Shown: piece after piece, positions 1-5,909 of the stretch
How the letters are laid out: every line of letters begins with the position of its first letter
Numbering within the stretch: the first letter of the stretch is position 1
Origin: Gammaproteobacteria bacterium
GTDB taxonomy: Bacteria > Pseudomonadota > Gammaproteobacteria > GRL18
Direction of reading: 5' to 3'
DNA: 5,909 nt
Assembly (NCBI GenBank): GCA_023144715.1
Contig: JAGLFC010000044.1
Coordinates: forward strand, 1 to 5,909
Made by a program: the position numbers and the translations under genes
The notes under the pieces: generated by a model
What the model was told of the DNA's origin: nothing
Databases searched by the model: none
What the model saw: only the letters and a program-made list of their open reading frames with translations

Positions 1-148
1 CACTGTAATAGAAACTGATACGGTGGTTGAAGATTCTTCTGATATTACTAAAGAAGTCTTGGAAGCAGATGATACCGAAGAAGTCACCGAGAGCATTGCC
101 GACACTGTAATAGAAACTGATACGGTGGTTGAAGATTCTTCCGATATT
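1..148 (+). repeat. 102-bp in-frame tandem repeat encoding an acidic linker of ChpA
   Basis: Bases 1-46 and 103-148 match at 45 of 46 positions. The only difference is T40 versus C142, which is synonymous because both codons are Ser. The period is 102 bp, or 34 codons, so the frame is kept. The protein repeat starts TVIETDTVVEDSSDI. The 34-residue unit has 13 acidic residues and one Lys, consistent with a flexible or extended linker. The left copy is cut by the window edge, so the copy number and true unit boundary are unknown. After base 148 the copies diverge into a different acidic run. Confidence 0.9.
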
Positions 149-3100
149 GATGACGATGAAAATAATATTGTACCTTTGACACCCGCATTGATTGTTGATG
201 AATATGATGATGAATTATTAGAAATATTTATTGAGGAAGGTGAAGAGCTATTAAATTCTAGTGAGCAAGCTTTATACCTGTTAATTGAAAATAGTTCTGA
301 TTCTGTGGCACTCAACCGTTTATTACGTGATATGCACACGTTAAAAGGTGGTGCAAGAATGGCGGGAGTCACCGAAATTGGAAATTTATCTCATAGTTTT
401 GAAAGTAAAATAGAGCAATTTTCTAAGGAAGGCTATTCATTTTCTAAACAACAAATTGATTTGCTTTTACAAGTACAAGATACACTCTCTAGTATGATGG
501 AGACTTTAAAGTCAGGTCAAGTAATTGATAATCATAGTCATTTAATTGAACAATTAGATTATATTGATAAACAGGAAGATGATAGTCAGAATATAGAGAC
601 TGTTACAGAAGAATCACTTGTTAATAATTCTCAAGTTGAGTCTGATATTTTAGATGAGAAAGAAACTTTATCTGAAAATACTTTAATAATAGTTGATGAT
701 CAGACATCAAGTCATGAAAATGAATTGATTGAACAACAAGCTTCTCAAGTAGATGAAACGGAACAAAGCACGGATATTTATGAAGACGAACTTTTAGAGA
801 TTTTCCTTGAAGAAGCACATGAATTAATGGAATCCAGTGAAGCTTCACTATCAATATTGCAAGAAACGCCTAATAATACAGAACAATTGAAGCAATTACA
901 AAGAGATTTTCATACCATTAAAGGTGGTGCAAGAATGGCTGGAATTAATCCAGTAGGTGATCTTGCTCATGATTTTGAAACACGACTAGAACAATTTTCC
1001 AATCAAGATAAAATACCTGATAGTCATTTTTTTGATGAAATGCTTGAGGCTCATGATACCTTAAATAGTATGTTTGATATGTTAGATGCTGGAAAAGCTC
1101 TTCCTGTCACAACAAAAATGACTGATAATGAGGAAAAACAAGCAACTAAAGATGATTCAGTTGCCAAAGTGGATTTAGAAGAACAACCTGTTATCTTAGA
1201 TTTTCCTGAAGAGGATCAAAAAAATACTGTAGAACATCAACCTGTTGAAAAAACATTATCTGAAGCCAATGAACCTAACATTCAAGTGGTTAAAAGTGAT
1301 TCACCTGAAGCACTTCCTCCTGAAGAGCTTCTCTCTGAACAAATTGAAACACCTAAGCAGAATATAAACAATCTCGTCGCACAACAGGTCAATAAAAATG
1401 AGCGAATTCGAGTCAATGCCAGTGTTTTAGATGAATTGGTTAATTATGCAGGTGAGGTGAGTATTTATCGTTCTCGTTTAGATCAAGGAAGTAATGAGGT
1501 ACAAAATTTCCTTCAAGAAATGAGTAGTACTATTATTCGTATGCGCGAGCAATTACGACGTTTTGAAATGGAAACAGAAGCACAAATTCAATCACGAATT
1601 GACCAAGCAGAATCAATGGGTTATACACGTTATGAAGAATTTGATCCCTTAGAATTTGACCGCTTTTCAAATATGCAGCAGATCACTAGAGCAATGGCGG
1701 AAAGTATTATTGATTTGGATAGTATTGAAAATAGTATGACTAATCTGAACAGTGAATCAGATACACTTCTGATTCAGCAAGGACGAGTTAATACTGAGCT
1801 TCAAGAAGGTCTGATGAAAACACGGATGGTACCTTTTAAAAGCCAATTAACCCGTTTTAGAAGATTAATTAGACAAACATCAAATGAATTGAAAAAAGAA
1901 GTTAATTTTGAATTGATGGGTGGTGATCAAGAAATAGATCGACGTATTTTAGAAAAAGTAACAGCACCACTTGAACATTTATTACGTAATGCTGTGGCTC
2001 ATGGTATTGAATCACCTGAAGACAGAAAAAAAGCAGGTAAAAATCTACAAGGTAATATTCAATTAGTCGTTGATCGTGAGGGATCAGAAATTGCCATAAG
2101 AGTTGTCGATGATGGTGCTGGAATCAATCTTGATGTGGTCAAAAATAAAGCAATAGAAAAAGGATTAACGACCTCAAATGCAACATTGAGTGATAAGGAT
2201 ATTATGCAATTCATTCTTGAATCTGGCTTTACTACCGCATCAGGAATCAGTCAAATTTCTGGTCGTGGTGTTGGTATGGATGTTGTGAATACCGAGATTA
2301 AACAACTCAATGGTACACTTGAAATAGAATCACAATTTTCTCATGGATCAGAATTTAAAATTTTAATGCCATTGACAATGTCAGTGAGTCGGGCATTAAT
2401 GGTTGAGGTAGGAGAAGAAATTTTTGCAATACCATTGGTGGGTATTGAAAATATTATTAGAGAATCATCCGATGTACTTGAACAGCTCATAAACAATGAG
2501 AATTCTTACTATCAATGGCATGATGAACAATACCAATTTCTGCATTTAGGATCTGTATTAGGTTTAACCAGTACTGCTTTAGCTACCACAAAAATAAAAT
2601 CTCCTATTTTGTTGGCACGTTCAGGTGAAAAACGAGTCGCTATTTTTGTTGATGACTTATTAGGTAGTCGTGAAATTGTAGTTAAATCTGTTGGTCCTCA
2701 ATTAAGTGCTATTAAAGGCGTGACAGGAGCCACTATTTTAGGTGATGGTAAAATATCCTTAATTTTAGATTTGGCTGTGCTTGCTCGTGAAGTGGCTAAA
2801 TTAAAATCAACACACGATATGGGTATTGATACCGCTAAAATCAAGGATACCGTTATGCCAACGGTTATGGTGGTTGATGATTCGATTACTGTACGTAAAG
2901 TGACTCAGCGTCTATTAAAACGTCATGATTATAATGTGATTACTGCTAGAGATGGTGTGGATGCAATTGCTTTACTTCATGAAACAATTCCAGATGTTAT
3001 GTTGCTGGATATTGAAATGCCTCGTATGGATGGTTTTGAATTAGCAACCCACATGCGTGATGATGATGAGTTCAAAGAAATTCCAATTATTATGATTACT

Positions 3101-3220
3101 TCACGAACAGGTGATAAACATAAGGATAGAGCAATGAAGATTGGTGTGAATGATTATATGGGTAAACCATTCCAAGAACATGATTTAATTAACAATATTA
3201 AAAAAATGCTTAAACAGTAA
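1..3220 (+). CDS. chpA: ChpA/PilL-type hybrid sensor histidine kinase, type IV pilus chemosensory system (5' end missing)
   Basis: CheA-like kinase of the Pil-Chp pathway, acting in a cytoplasmic array with PilJ-like receptors and CheW proteins. The frame is open from base 2, and the GTG at base 23 lies inside a repeat, so it is not the true start. Residues are numbered from that GTG. Residues 1-50 are an acidic repeat linker. Hpt1 spans about 60-163 with His105 in MHTLKGGARMAG. Hpt2 spans about 252-357 with His297 in FHTIKGGARMAG. An acidic, low-complexity linker runs to about 458. The dimerisation region (about 462-600) includes the PilL-typical EEFDPLEFDRFSNMQQ. The ATPase has an N box at LLRNAVAHGIE (Asn656), a G1 box DDGAG (696-700) and a G2 box GRGVGMDVV (747-755). 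A CheW-like domain covers about 783-925. The receiver (about 947-1063) has Asp952/953, phosphoacceptor Asp996, Thr1026 and Lys1048, so it looks active. P. aeruginosa ChpA carries about eight phosphotransfer-type domains, so more may lie upstream. It probably heads the chpA-chpB-chpC operon here. The symbol could equally be pilL. Confidence 0.95.
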   Translation, partial: TVIETDTVVEDSSDITKEVLEADDTEEVTESIADTVIETDTVVEDSSDIDDDENNIVPLTPALIVDEYDDELLEIFIEEGEELLNSSEQALYLLIENSSDSVALNRLLRDMHTLKGGARMAGVTEIGNLSHSFESKIEQFSKEGYSFSKQQIDLLLQVQDTLSSMMETLKSGQVIDNHSHLIEQLDYIDKQEDDSQNIETVTEESLVNNSQVESDILDEKETLSENTLIIVDDQTSSHENELIEQQASQVDETEQSTDIYEDELLEIFLEEAHELMESSEASLSILQETPNNTEQLKQLQRDFHTIKGGARMAGINPVGDLAHDFETRLEQFSNQDKIPDSHFFDEMLEAHDTLNSMFDMLDAGKALPVTTKMTDNEEKQATKDDSVAKVDLEEQPVILDFPEEDQKNTVEHQPVEKTLSEANEPNIQVVKSDSPEALPPEELLSEQIETPKQNINNLVAQQVNKNERIRVNASVLDELVNYAGEVSIYRSRLDQGSNEVQNFLQEMSSTIIRMREQLRRFEMETEAQIQSRIDQAESMGYTRYEEFDPLEFDRFSNMQQITRAMAESIIDLDSIENSMTNLNSESDTLLIQQGRVNTELQEGLMKTRMVPFKSQLTRFRRLIRQTSNELKKEVNFELMGGDQEIDRRILEKVTAPLEHLLRNAVAHGIESPEDRKKAGKNLQGNIQLVVDREGSEIAIRVVDDGAGINLDVVKNKAIEKGLTTSNATLSDKDIMQFILESGFTTASGISQISGRGVGMDVVNTEIKQLNGTLEIESQFSHGSEFKILMPLTMSVSRALMVEVGEEIFAIPLVGIENIIRESSDVLEQLINNENSYYQWHDEQYQFLHLGSVLGLTSTALATTKIKSPILLARSGEKRVAIFVDDLLGSREIVVKSVGPQLSAIKGVTGATILGDGKISLILDLAVLAREVAKLKSTHDMGIDTAKIKDTVMPTVMVVDDSITVRKVTQRLLKRHDYNVITARDGVDAIALLHETIPDVMLLDIEMPRMDGFELATHMRDDDEFKEIPIIMITSRTGDKHKDRAMKIGVNDYMGKPFQEHDLINNIKKMLKQ
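200..1093 (+). repeat. Duplicated Hpt phosphotransfer modules within chpA
   Basis: Two homologous Hpt segments, at about 200-511 and 776-1093, are spaced 576 bp (192 codons) apart. Both begin with a YxDELLEIFxEE helix and carry the phosphoacceptor motif HTxKGGARMAG, with the His codons at 335-337 and 911-913. A 20-bp stretch is identical in both copies, at 344-363 and 920-939, over the KGGARMA codons. Over the first 27 aligned residues I count 17 identities. This is divergent protein-level duplication, not a recent DNA duplication. Confidence 0.85.
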
Positions 3221-3273
3221 ATAAAAAACTATTTAACCAAGTGAAACATATTATTATAGAATAGAATGTTTAG

Positions 3274-4371
3274 ATGGATAACCTAAAAAATACTTGTCTT
3301 GTTATTGGTTCAGGATCAAAAAATGTTCAGCAATATTTGTCTGATCACCTATCGAATTGTGGTGCAAATATTATTCTTTGTGGGTGTATTGATAAGCACT
3401 TTATCGAACAAATTGAAGGTAATGCACTCATAGATGTTATTCTTGTTATTGTTAATGATAATTATGAAGAAGACGAGATTGCCTTTGACCGTTTACTGGA
3501 TAATGATCATATACCTATTTTATTTTATGATCACCGCTTTGATGAAATATTGGATTCTAATAAGGAATATGGATTTTCACAGTTAACGATTAAAAAACTG
3601 ACTAAAAAATTACAAATATTAAGTCAAGACACTCATAAAGTGATTGTTGAACAATCCATTAATACACAAGAATTAAATACCAAAAAAAGTAGTGTAAAAA
3701 AAGAAAATAATCTCAAAGATGATAGAAAAAATTCATTAAAGATACCTTTTTTATCTAAAAAAATGGTATCTGATACTCATACTAAAATTTTACAAAGTAA
3801 AGTCAAAAATGTATGGGTTTTAGGAGCATCATTAGGGGGACCTGATGCCATTAAACAGTTTTTAGAACATATTCCAGCAGGATTACCCGTTGCTTTTGTT
3901 TTAGCACAACATCTTGGAGATGGTTTTATTGGTTTATTTGCAAGCCAGTTAGATAGAACCAGTTCTTTTACTGTAAAAGAAGGCTTAGATGGTGAACAAT
4001 TACAGCATGGTGAAGTTGCATTAGTACCGGTTGATAGGCAGATGACCATTGATATTAATGGCAAAATTAAGTTATTAGATGATGCTTGGCAAGGTCATTA
4101 TCATCCATCCATTAATGCAGTTATTAAAAATGTGACGCACACATTTAAGAAACAGTCAGGAGTTATTATTTTTACGGGTATGGGAGAAGATGGTTCTTTG
4201 GCATGTCAAGAATTCTTTAAGCTTAATACTCATAATATTTGGGCGCAAAGCAAAGAGAGTTGTATGATGAGCAGTATGCCAGATGCAATTCGTAAAACAA
4301 ATATAGTTACTTATTCAGGTTCACCTGAAGCATTGGCTTTAAAAATGGTGGCAAAATATAAAACACCCTAA
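3274..4371 (+). CDS. chpB: CheB-like protein-glutamate methylesterase ChpB with degenerate receiver domain
   Basis: This 365-residue protein is predicted to hydrolyse glutamyl methyl esters (and deamidate Gln) on the PilJ-type receptor, giving adaptation in the pilus chemosensory pathway. The C-terminal CheB domain (about 176-362) keeps the full triad: Ser186 in GASLGGP, His213 in AQHLGDGF and Asp306 in TGMGEDGS. The N-terminal part (about 6-115) has the alternating strand and helix pattern of a receiver but lacks its key residues. LVIGSGS stands where the acidic pair should be, and DVILVIV has Ile59 where the phosphoacceptor Asp is expected. I therefore infer phosphorylation-independent control. 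A Lys-rich linker (about 131-175) joins the halves. The ATG follows chpA by 53 bp and has no clear Shine-Dalgarno sequence. The gene ends in tandem TAA codons (4369-4374). It is probably cotranscribed with chpA and chpC. Confidence 0.93.
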   Translation: MDNLKNTCLVIGSGSKNVQQYLSDHLSNCGANIILCGCIDKHFIEQIEGNALIDVILVIVNDNYEEDEIAFDRLLDNDHIPILFYDHRFDEILDSNKEYGFSQLTIKKLTKKLQILSQDTHKVIVEQSINTQELNTKKSSVKKENNLKDDRKNSLKIPFLSKKMVSDTHTKILQSKVKNVWVLGASLGGPDAIKQFLEHIPAGLPVAFVLAQHLGDGFIGLFASQLDRTSSFTVKEGLDGEQLQHGEVALVPVDRQMTIDINGKIKLLDDAWQGHYHPSINAVIKNVTHTFKKQSGVIIFTGMGEDGSLACQEFFKLNTHNIWAQSKESCMMSSMPDAIRKTNIVTYSGSPEALALKMVAKYKTP

Positions 4372-4426
4372 TAAGCAATATACACTATTTATCAGCATTT
4401 TTTATAAGGTATAAAGTAGACTAAAA

Positions 4427-4951
4427 ATGAATCAGACTAATCATATTGTTCAAGGAATGGAAGCAAAACAACTTGATAATGAAAAGGATAAAGAAAATAA
4501 AGTTCGTTGTTTAACACTGAGCTTTTTGAGTTATAAAATGCTCATACCGAATGTATCAGTGGCAGAAGTTGCTCGACCCATAAAGGTGAATCCACAATTA
4601 GGTGCTCCCGATTGGTTTGGTGGTATGATAAATTGGCGTGAACAAAATGTGCCTGTGGTTATTCTTGAAAAAGTAATGAATACCAGTGCCTCAAAACCCA
4701 GAAGTTTTCGTCGTATATTAATTGTTAATGCACCGAATAATAAATATTGTTCTCCCTTTATTGCTTTAGGCTGTCAATCTATTCCAAGTGTCACCGTTAT
4801 TGAAAAAGAACATATTGCTATGTCAAATATAGACAGCAAGGTGGCTGTTTATGTTAAATTGGAGGGGGAACTCTATATGATTCCAAGAATTGAAATATTA
4901 GAAAAGATTGTGAGTAATGTTATGAAAAATTTAGAGATCCGTAATACGTGA
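4427..4951 (+). CDS. chpC: CheW-like chemotaxis coupling protein ChpC
   Basis: This 174-residue cytoplasmic protein has one CheW domain (about 26-165), preceded by a hydrophilic, charged N-terminal tail of about 25 residues. Family marks include the beta-strand opening CLTLSFLSYKMLIPNVSVAE, the central FGGMINWREQNVPVVILE (compare the usual GxxNxRGxxxPVxxL), and the closing YMIPRIEILEKI. There is no receiver or methyltransferase domain, so its role should be linking receptor to kinase as a second coupling protein beside a PilI-type CheW. Identity as ChpC rather than PilI rests on position: it follows chpA and chpB, whereas pilI usually precedes pilJ. The gap after chpB is 55 bp. The ATG at 4427 has only a weak purine tract upstream, and the next in-frame ATG (4457) has AAGGA directly abutting it, which is too close to serve well. 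The stop codon abuts that of convergent rsmE. Confidence 0.85.
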   Translation: MNQTNHIVQGMEAKQLDNEKDKENKVRCLTLSFLSYKMLIPNVSVAEVARPIKVNPQLGAPDWFGGMINWREQNVPVVILEKVMNTSASKPRSFRRILIVNAPNNKYCSPFIALGCQSIPSVTVIEKEHIAMSNIDSKVAVYVKLEGELYMIPRIEILEKIVSNVMKNLEIRNT

Positions 4952-5701
4952 TTAATTTAAGTCACCCCATAAAAATTGTAAGATGGTGAGTATTACAAGT
5001 CCTGCCGTTTCGGTGCGTAAAATTCTTTTTCCTAAACTAATATCAAGATAGCCAAGTTTCTTTGCATAAAGAATTTCAGTCTCACTTAAACCACCCTCTG
5101 GACCAATTAAAATATTAATTTGGTTTGCTGACATTGATTTTAAATCTGCCACACTGGCATGGGCGGTGGGTGATAAGAGTAAATTCAGCTCCGTACTTAA
5201 TTCACTGATCTGTTTAAAGTAAATGGGTGTATTAACGATGATTAACTGACTGCGCCCTGATTGTTCACACGCACTAGTGGCTACCCCTTGCCAATGTTGT
5301 ATTTTCTTATGTAACTGCTTATCATTTAGCTTTTTTAAATTGGAACGTTCTGTAAAAACAGGGGTAATATGGGTAATACCTAATTCAACGGCTTTTTGAA
5401 TAGTGTAATCCATGCGTTCACTGCGTGATATACCTTGGAATAAATGGGTTGTAATGGAAGATTCAATATTTTTTTCTGTAAATGCAGTAATACTAATAGT
5501 ACAGTAGCGTTTATTCATTGCTGTTATTATCGCACTGAATTCACCGATTTTTTGTTTATAGTCTTGACCATTAAATAAAACAAGATCAGCCCCAACTTTT
5601 AATCGTAAAACATTGACAACATAATTCACTAAGTGAGGAGGAAGCTCTAGGCTCATGCCCAGAGACAGTGTTTCATTAATAAAAAAACGAGATAAACGCA
5701 T
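4952..5701 (-). CDS. rsmE: 16S rRNA (uracil(1498)-N3)-methyltransferase RsmE
   Basis: This 249-residue SPOUT-class enzyme uses S-adenosylmethionine to methylate N3 of U1498 in helix 44 of 16S rRNA, at the 30S decoding region. E. coli RsmE is 243 residues, so this looks complete. The N-terminal PUA-like domain (about 1-72) starts MRLSRFFI, as is usual in the family, and contains VLRLKVGADLVLFNG. The C-terminal trefoil-knot domain shows RMDYTIQKAVELGI (97-109), ACEQSGR (144-150), the cofactor-loop motif IGPEGGLSETE (199-209), LGKRILRTETA (223-233) and the terminal LQFLWGDLN. The ATG at 5701 is chosen on the conserved N-terminus; the ribosome site is poor (GAATGAAACACT before ATG). A candidate promoter lies about 50 bp upstream. 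The gene is convergent with chpC with no base between the stops. It is functionally unrelated to the chp genes. Confidence 0.97.
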   Translation of the reverse strand: MRLSRFFINETLSLGMSLELPPHLVNYVVNVLRLKVGADLVLFNGQDYKQKIGEFSAIITAMNKRYCTISITAFTEKNIESSITTHLFQGISRSERMDYTIQKAVELGITHITPVFTERSNLKKLNDKQLHKKIQHWQGVATSACEQSGRSQLIIVNTPIYFKQISELSTELNLLLSPTAHASVADLKSMSANQINILIGPEGGLSETEILYAKKLGYLDISLGKRILRTETAGLVILTILQFLWGDLN

Positions 5702-5749
5702 AGTGTTTCATTCTATAGGATAAATATATAAGAAGGATGCTCATTAAAT

Positions 5750-5778
5750 ATAATAGCAGAATAAAGATAACTTGAAAA
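5750..5778 (-). promoter_or_regulatory. Candidate sigma-70 promoter of rsmE with extended -10
   Basis: On the minus strand, a -35-like TTTTCA (5778-5773, 4 of 6 to TTGACA) is separated by 17 bp from a -10-like TATTAT (5755-5750, 5 of 6 to TATAAT). A TGC directly before the -10 fits the extended TGn element. Transcription would start near 5743 and give a leader of about 40 nt before the rsmE ATG. The region is very AT-rich, so chance matches are common, but the spacing, TGn and position together make this the best candidate. Confidence 0.4.
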
Positions 5779-5783
5779 TGATG

Positions 5784-5813
5784 TACTCATAAGATAATGT
5801 AATATTATGAGTA
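5784..5813. repeat. Perfect 9-bp inverted repeat upstream of rsmE
   Basis: TACTCATAA (5784-5792) and TTATGAGTA (5805-5813) form a perfect inverted repeat with a 12-nt spacer. On the plus strand TTTTT (5814-5818) follows directly, so it resembles an intrinsic terminator in that direction, yet no plus-strand gene ends just upstream. On the minus strand no T tract follows the stem. It ends 5 bp before the candidate -35 of rsmE, so it could also be an operator. The function is undetermined. Confidence 0.5.
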
Positions 5814-5817
5814 TTTT

Positions 5818-5835
5818 TATTGATTATCATCAATA
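5818..5835. repeat. 7-bp inverted repeat just after the minus-strand stop codon
   Basis: TATTGAT (5818-5824) and ATCAATA (5829-5835) flank a 4-nt loop TATC. They sit directly downstream of the stop codon of the partial minus-strand gene (5836-5838). The stem is AT-rich and no T tract follows on the minus strand, so it would be a weak terminator at best. Read on the minus strand, it contains TGATAATCA, which matches the core of the Fur consensus; over the full 19-mer I count 13 matches. Confidence 0.4.
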
Positions 5836-5909
5836 CTATTCTACCCCTGTTCGCCAATCAATTTCTGTTTGATTGTTTTGTTTAAGAAAGGCATTAATTT
5901 GTGAAAAAG
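5836..5909 (-). CDS. Probable C-terminal end of an unidentified minus-strand gene (partial)
   Basis: Read from the right edge on the minus strand, one frame stays open for 23 codons and ends in TAG at 5836-5838. The product ends QINAFLKQNNQTEIDWRTGVE plus stop when its last residues are read. I prefer this frame because it gives a hydrophilic, soluble-looking C-terminus and because inverted repeats begin directly after its stop. A second minus-strand frame is also open to a stop 5 bases further in, so the reading is not certain. I do not recognise the protein. In some gammaproteobacteria bioA lies near rsmE, but this end does not obviously match BioA. Confidence 0.4.
   Translation of the reverse strand, partial: FSQINAFLKQNNQTEIDWRTGVE

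Noticed and set aside
23..25. GTG as the start of the chpA coding region
   Set aside because: The frame is open to base 2 and the codons before the GTG encode the same TVIETDT residues as the second repeat copy, so the gene continues to the left of the window.
1..148. CRISPR array or mobile element repeat
   Set aside because: The repeat is in frame, has coding constraint with a synonymous difference, and extends the ChpA linker. There is no spacer structure, transposase or terminal inverted repeat.
621..854. Minus-strand open frame of 77 codons
   Set aside because: It lies wholly inside chpA on the other strand, and its product has no recognisable features.
3231..3265. Possible promoter between chpA and chpB (TTAACC, 16 bp, TATAGA)
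   Set aside because: The match is weak in a very AT-rich gap, and the short spacing and shared pathway favour read-through from chpA.
3777..4064. Minus-strand open frame of 95 codons
   Set aside because: It is antisense to the conserved catalytic domain of chpB. Its Cys- and Pro-rich product is what an out-of-frame reading would give.
4861..4879. GGAGGGGG followed by an in-frame ATG inside chpC, as a possible internal start
   Set aside because: It would make only a 24-residue fragment of the CheW domain, and the bases are explained by the conserved Glu-Gly-Glu coding stretch.
5818..5836. Fur box
   Set aside because: Only 13 of 19 bases match by my count, in AT-rich DNA, and neither flanking gene has an evident link to iron. 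It is kept only as an inverted repeat.

Overview
The window suggests a low-GC (roughly one third G+C by eye) gammaproteobacterium with type IV pili. Two things support this: a Pil-Chp type chemosensory cluster whose histidine kinase has repeated Hpt domains and a C-terminal receiver, and an rsmE gene beside it. From memory, Pseudomonas aeruginosa also has rsmE (then bioA) shortly after its chp genes, so the neighbourhood looks ancestral to the class. Genus and species cannot be read from the sequence.

Layout. Bases 1-3220 (+) hold the 3' part of a large chpA/pilL hybrid histidine kinase gene, cut by the left edge inside a tandem repeat that encodes an acidic linker. Two Hpt domains, a long linker, the CheA-type dimerisation and ATPase core, a CheW-like domain and a receiver follow in order. 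After 53 bp comes chpB (3274-4371, +), a CheB-like methylesterase with an intact catalytic triad but a degenerate receiver. After 55 bp comes chpC (4427-4951, +), a CheW-like protein. Its stop codon abuts the stop codon of the convergent rsmE (4952-5701, -), a 16S rRNA m3U1498 methyltransferase. Bases 5702-5835 are intergenic and hold a candidate rsmE promoter and two inverted repeats. The last 74 bases probably encode the C-terminus of another minus-strand gene.

Working together. In the Pil-Chp system an MCP-like receptor (PilJ, not in the window) signals through CheW-like proteins to the ChpA/PilL kinase. The kinase autophosphorylates its Hpt domains and passes phosphate to response regulators (PilG and PilH, and its own receiver), which control pilus extension and retraction and, in some species, cAMP. 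ChpB should demethylate the receptor for adaptation, and ChpC is an extra coupling protein. rsmE is a housekeeping ribosome modification gene and is unrelated to motility.

I see no evidence for a wholly new system. The points most worth a second look are the near-identical 102-bp tandem repeat at the left edge, the A-tract cluster and pseudo-receiver in chpB, the zero-gap convergent stops of chpC and rsmE, and the paired inverted repeats upstream of rsmE.
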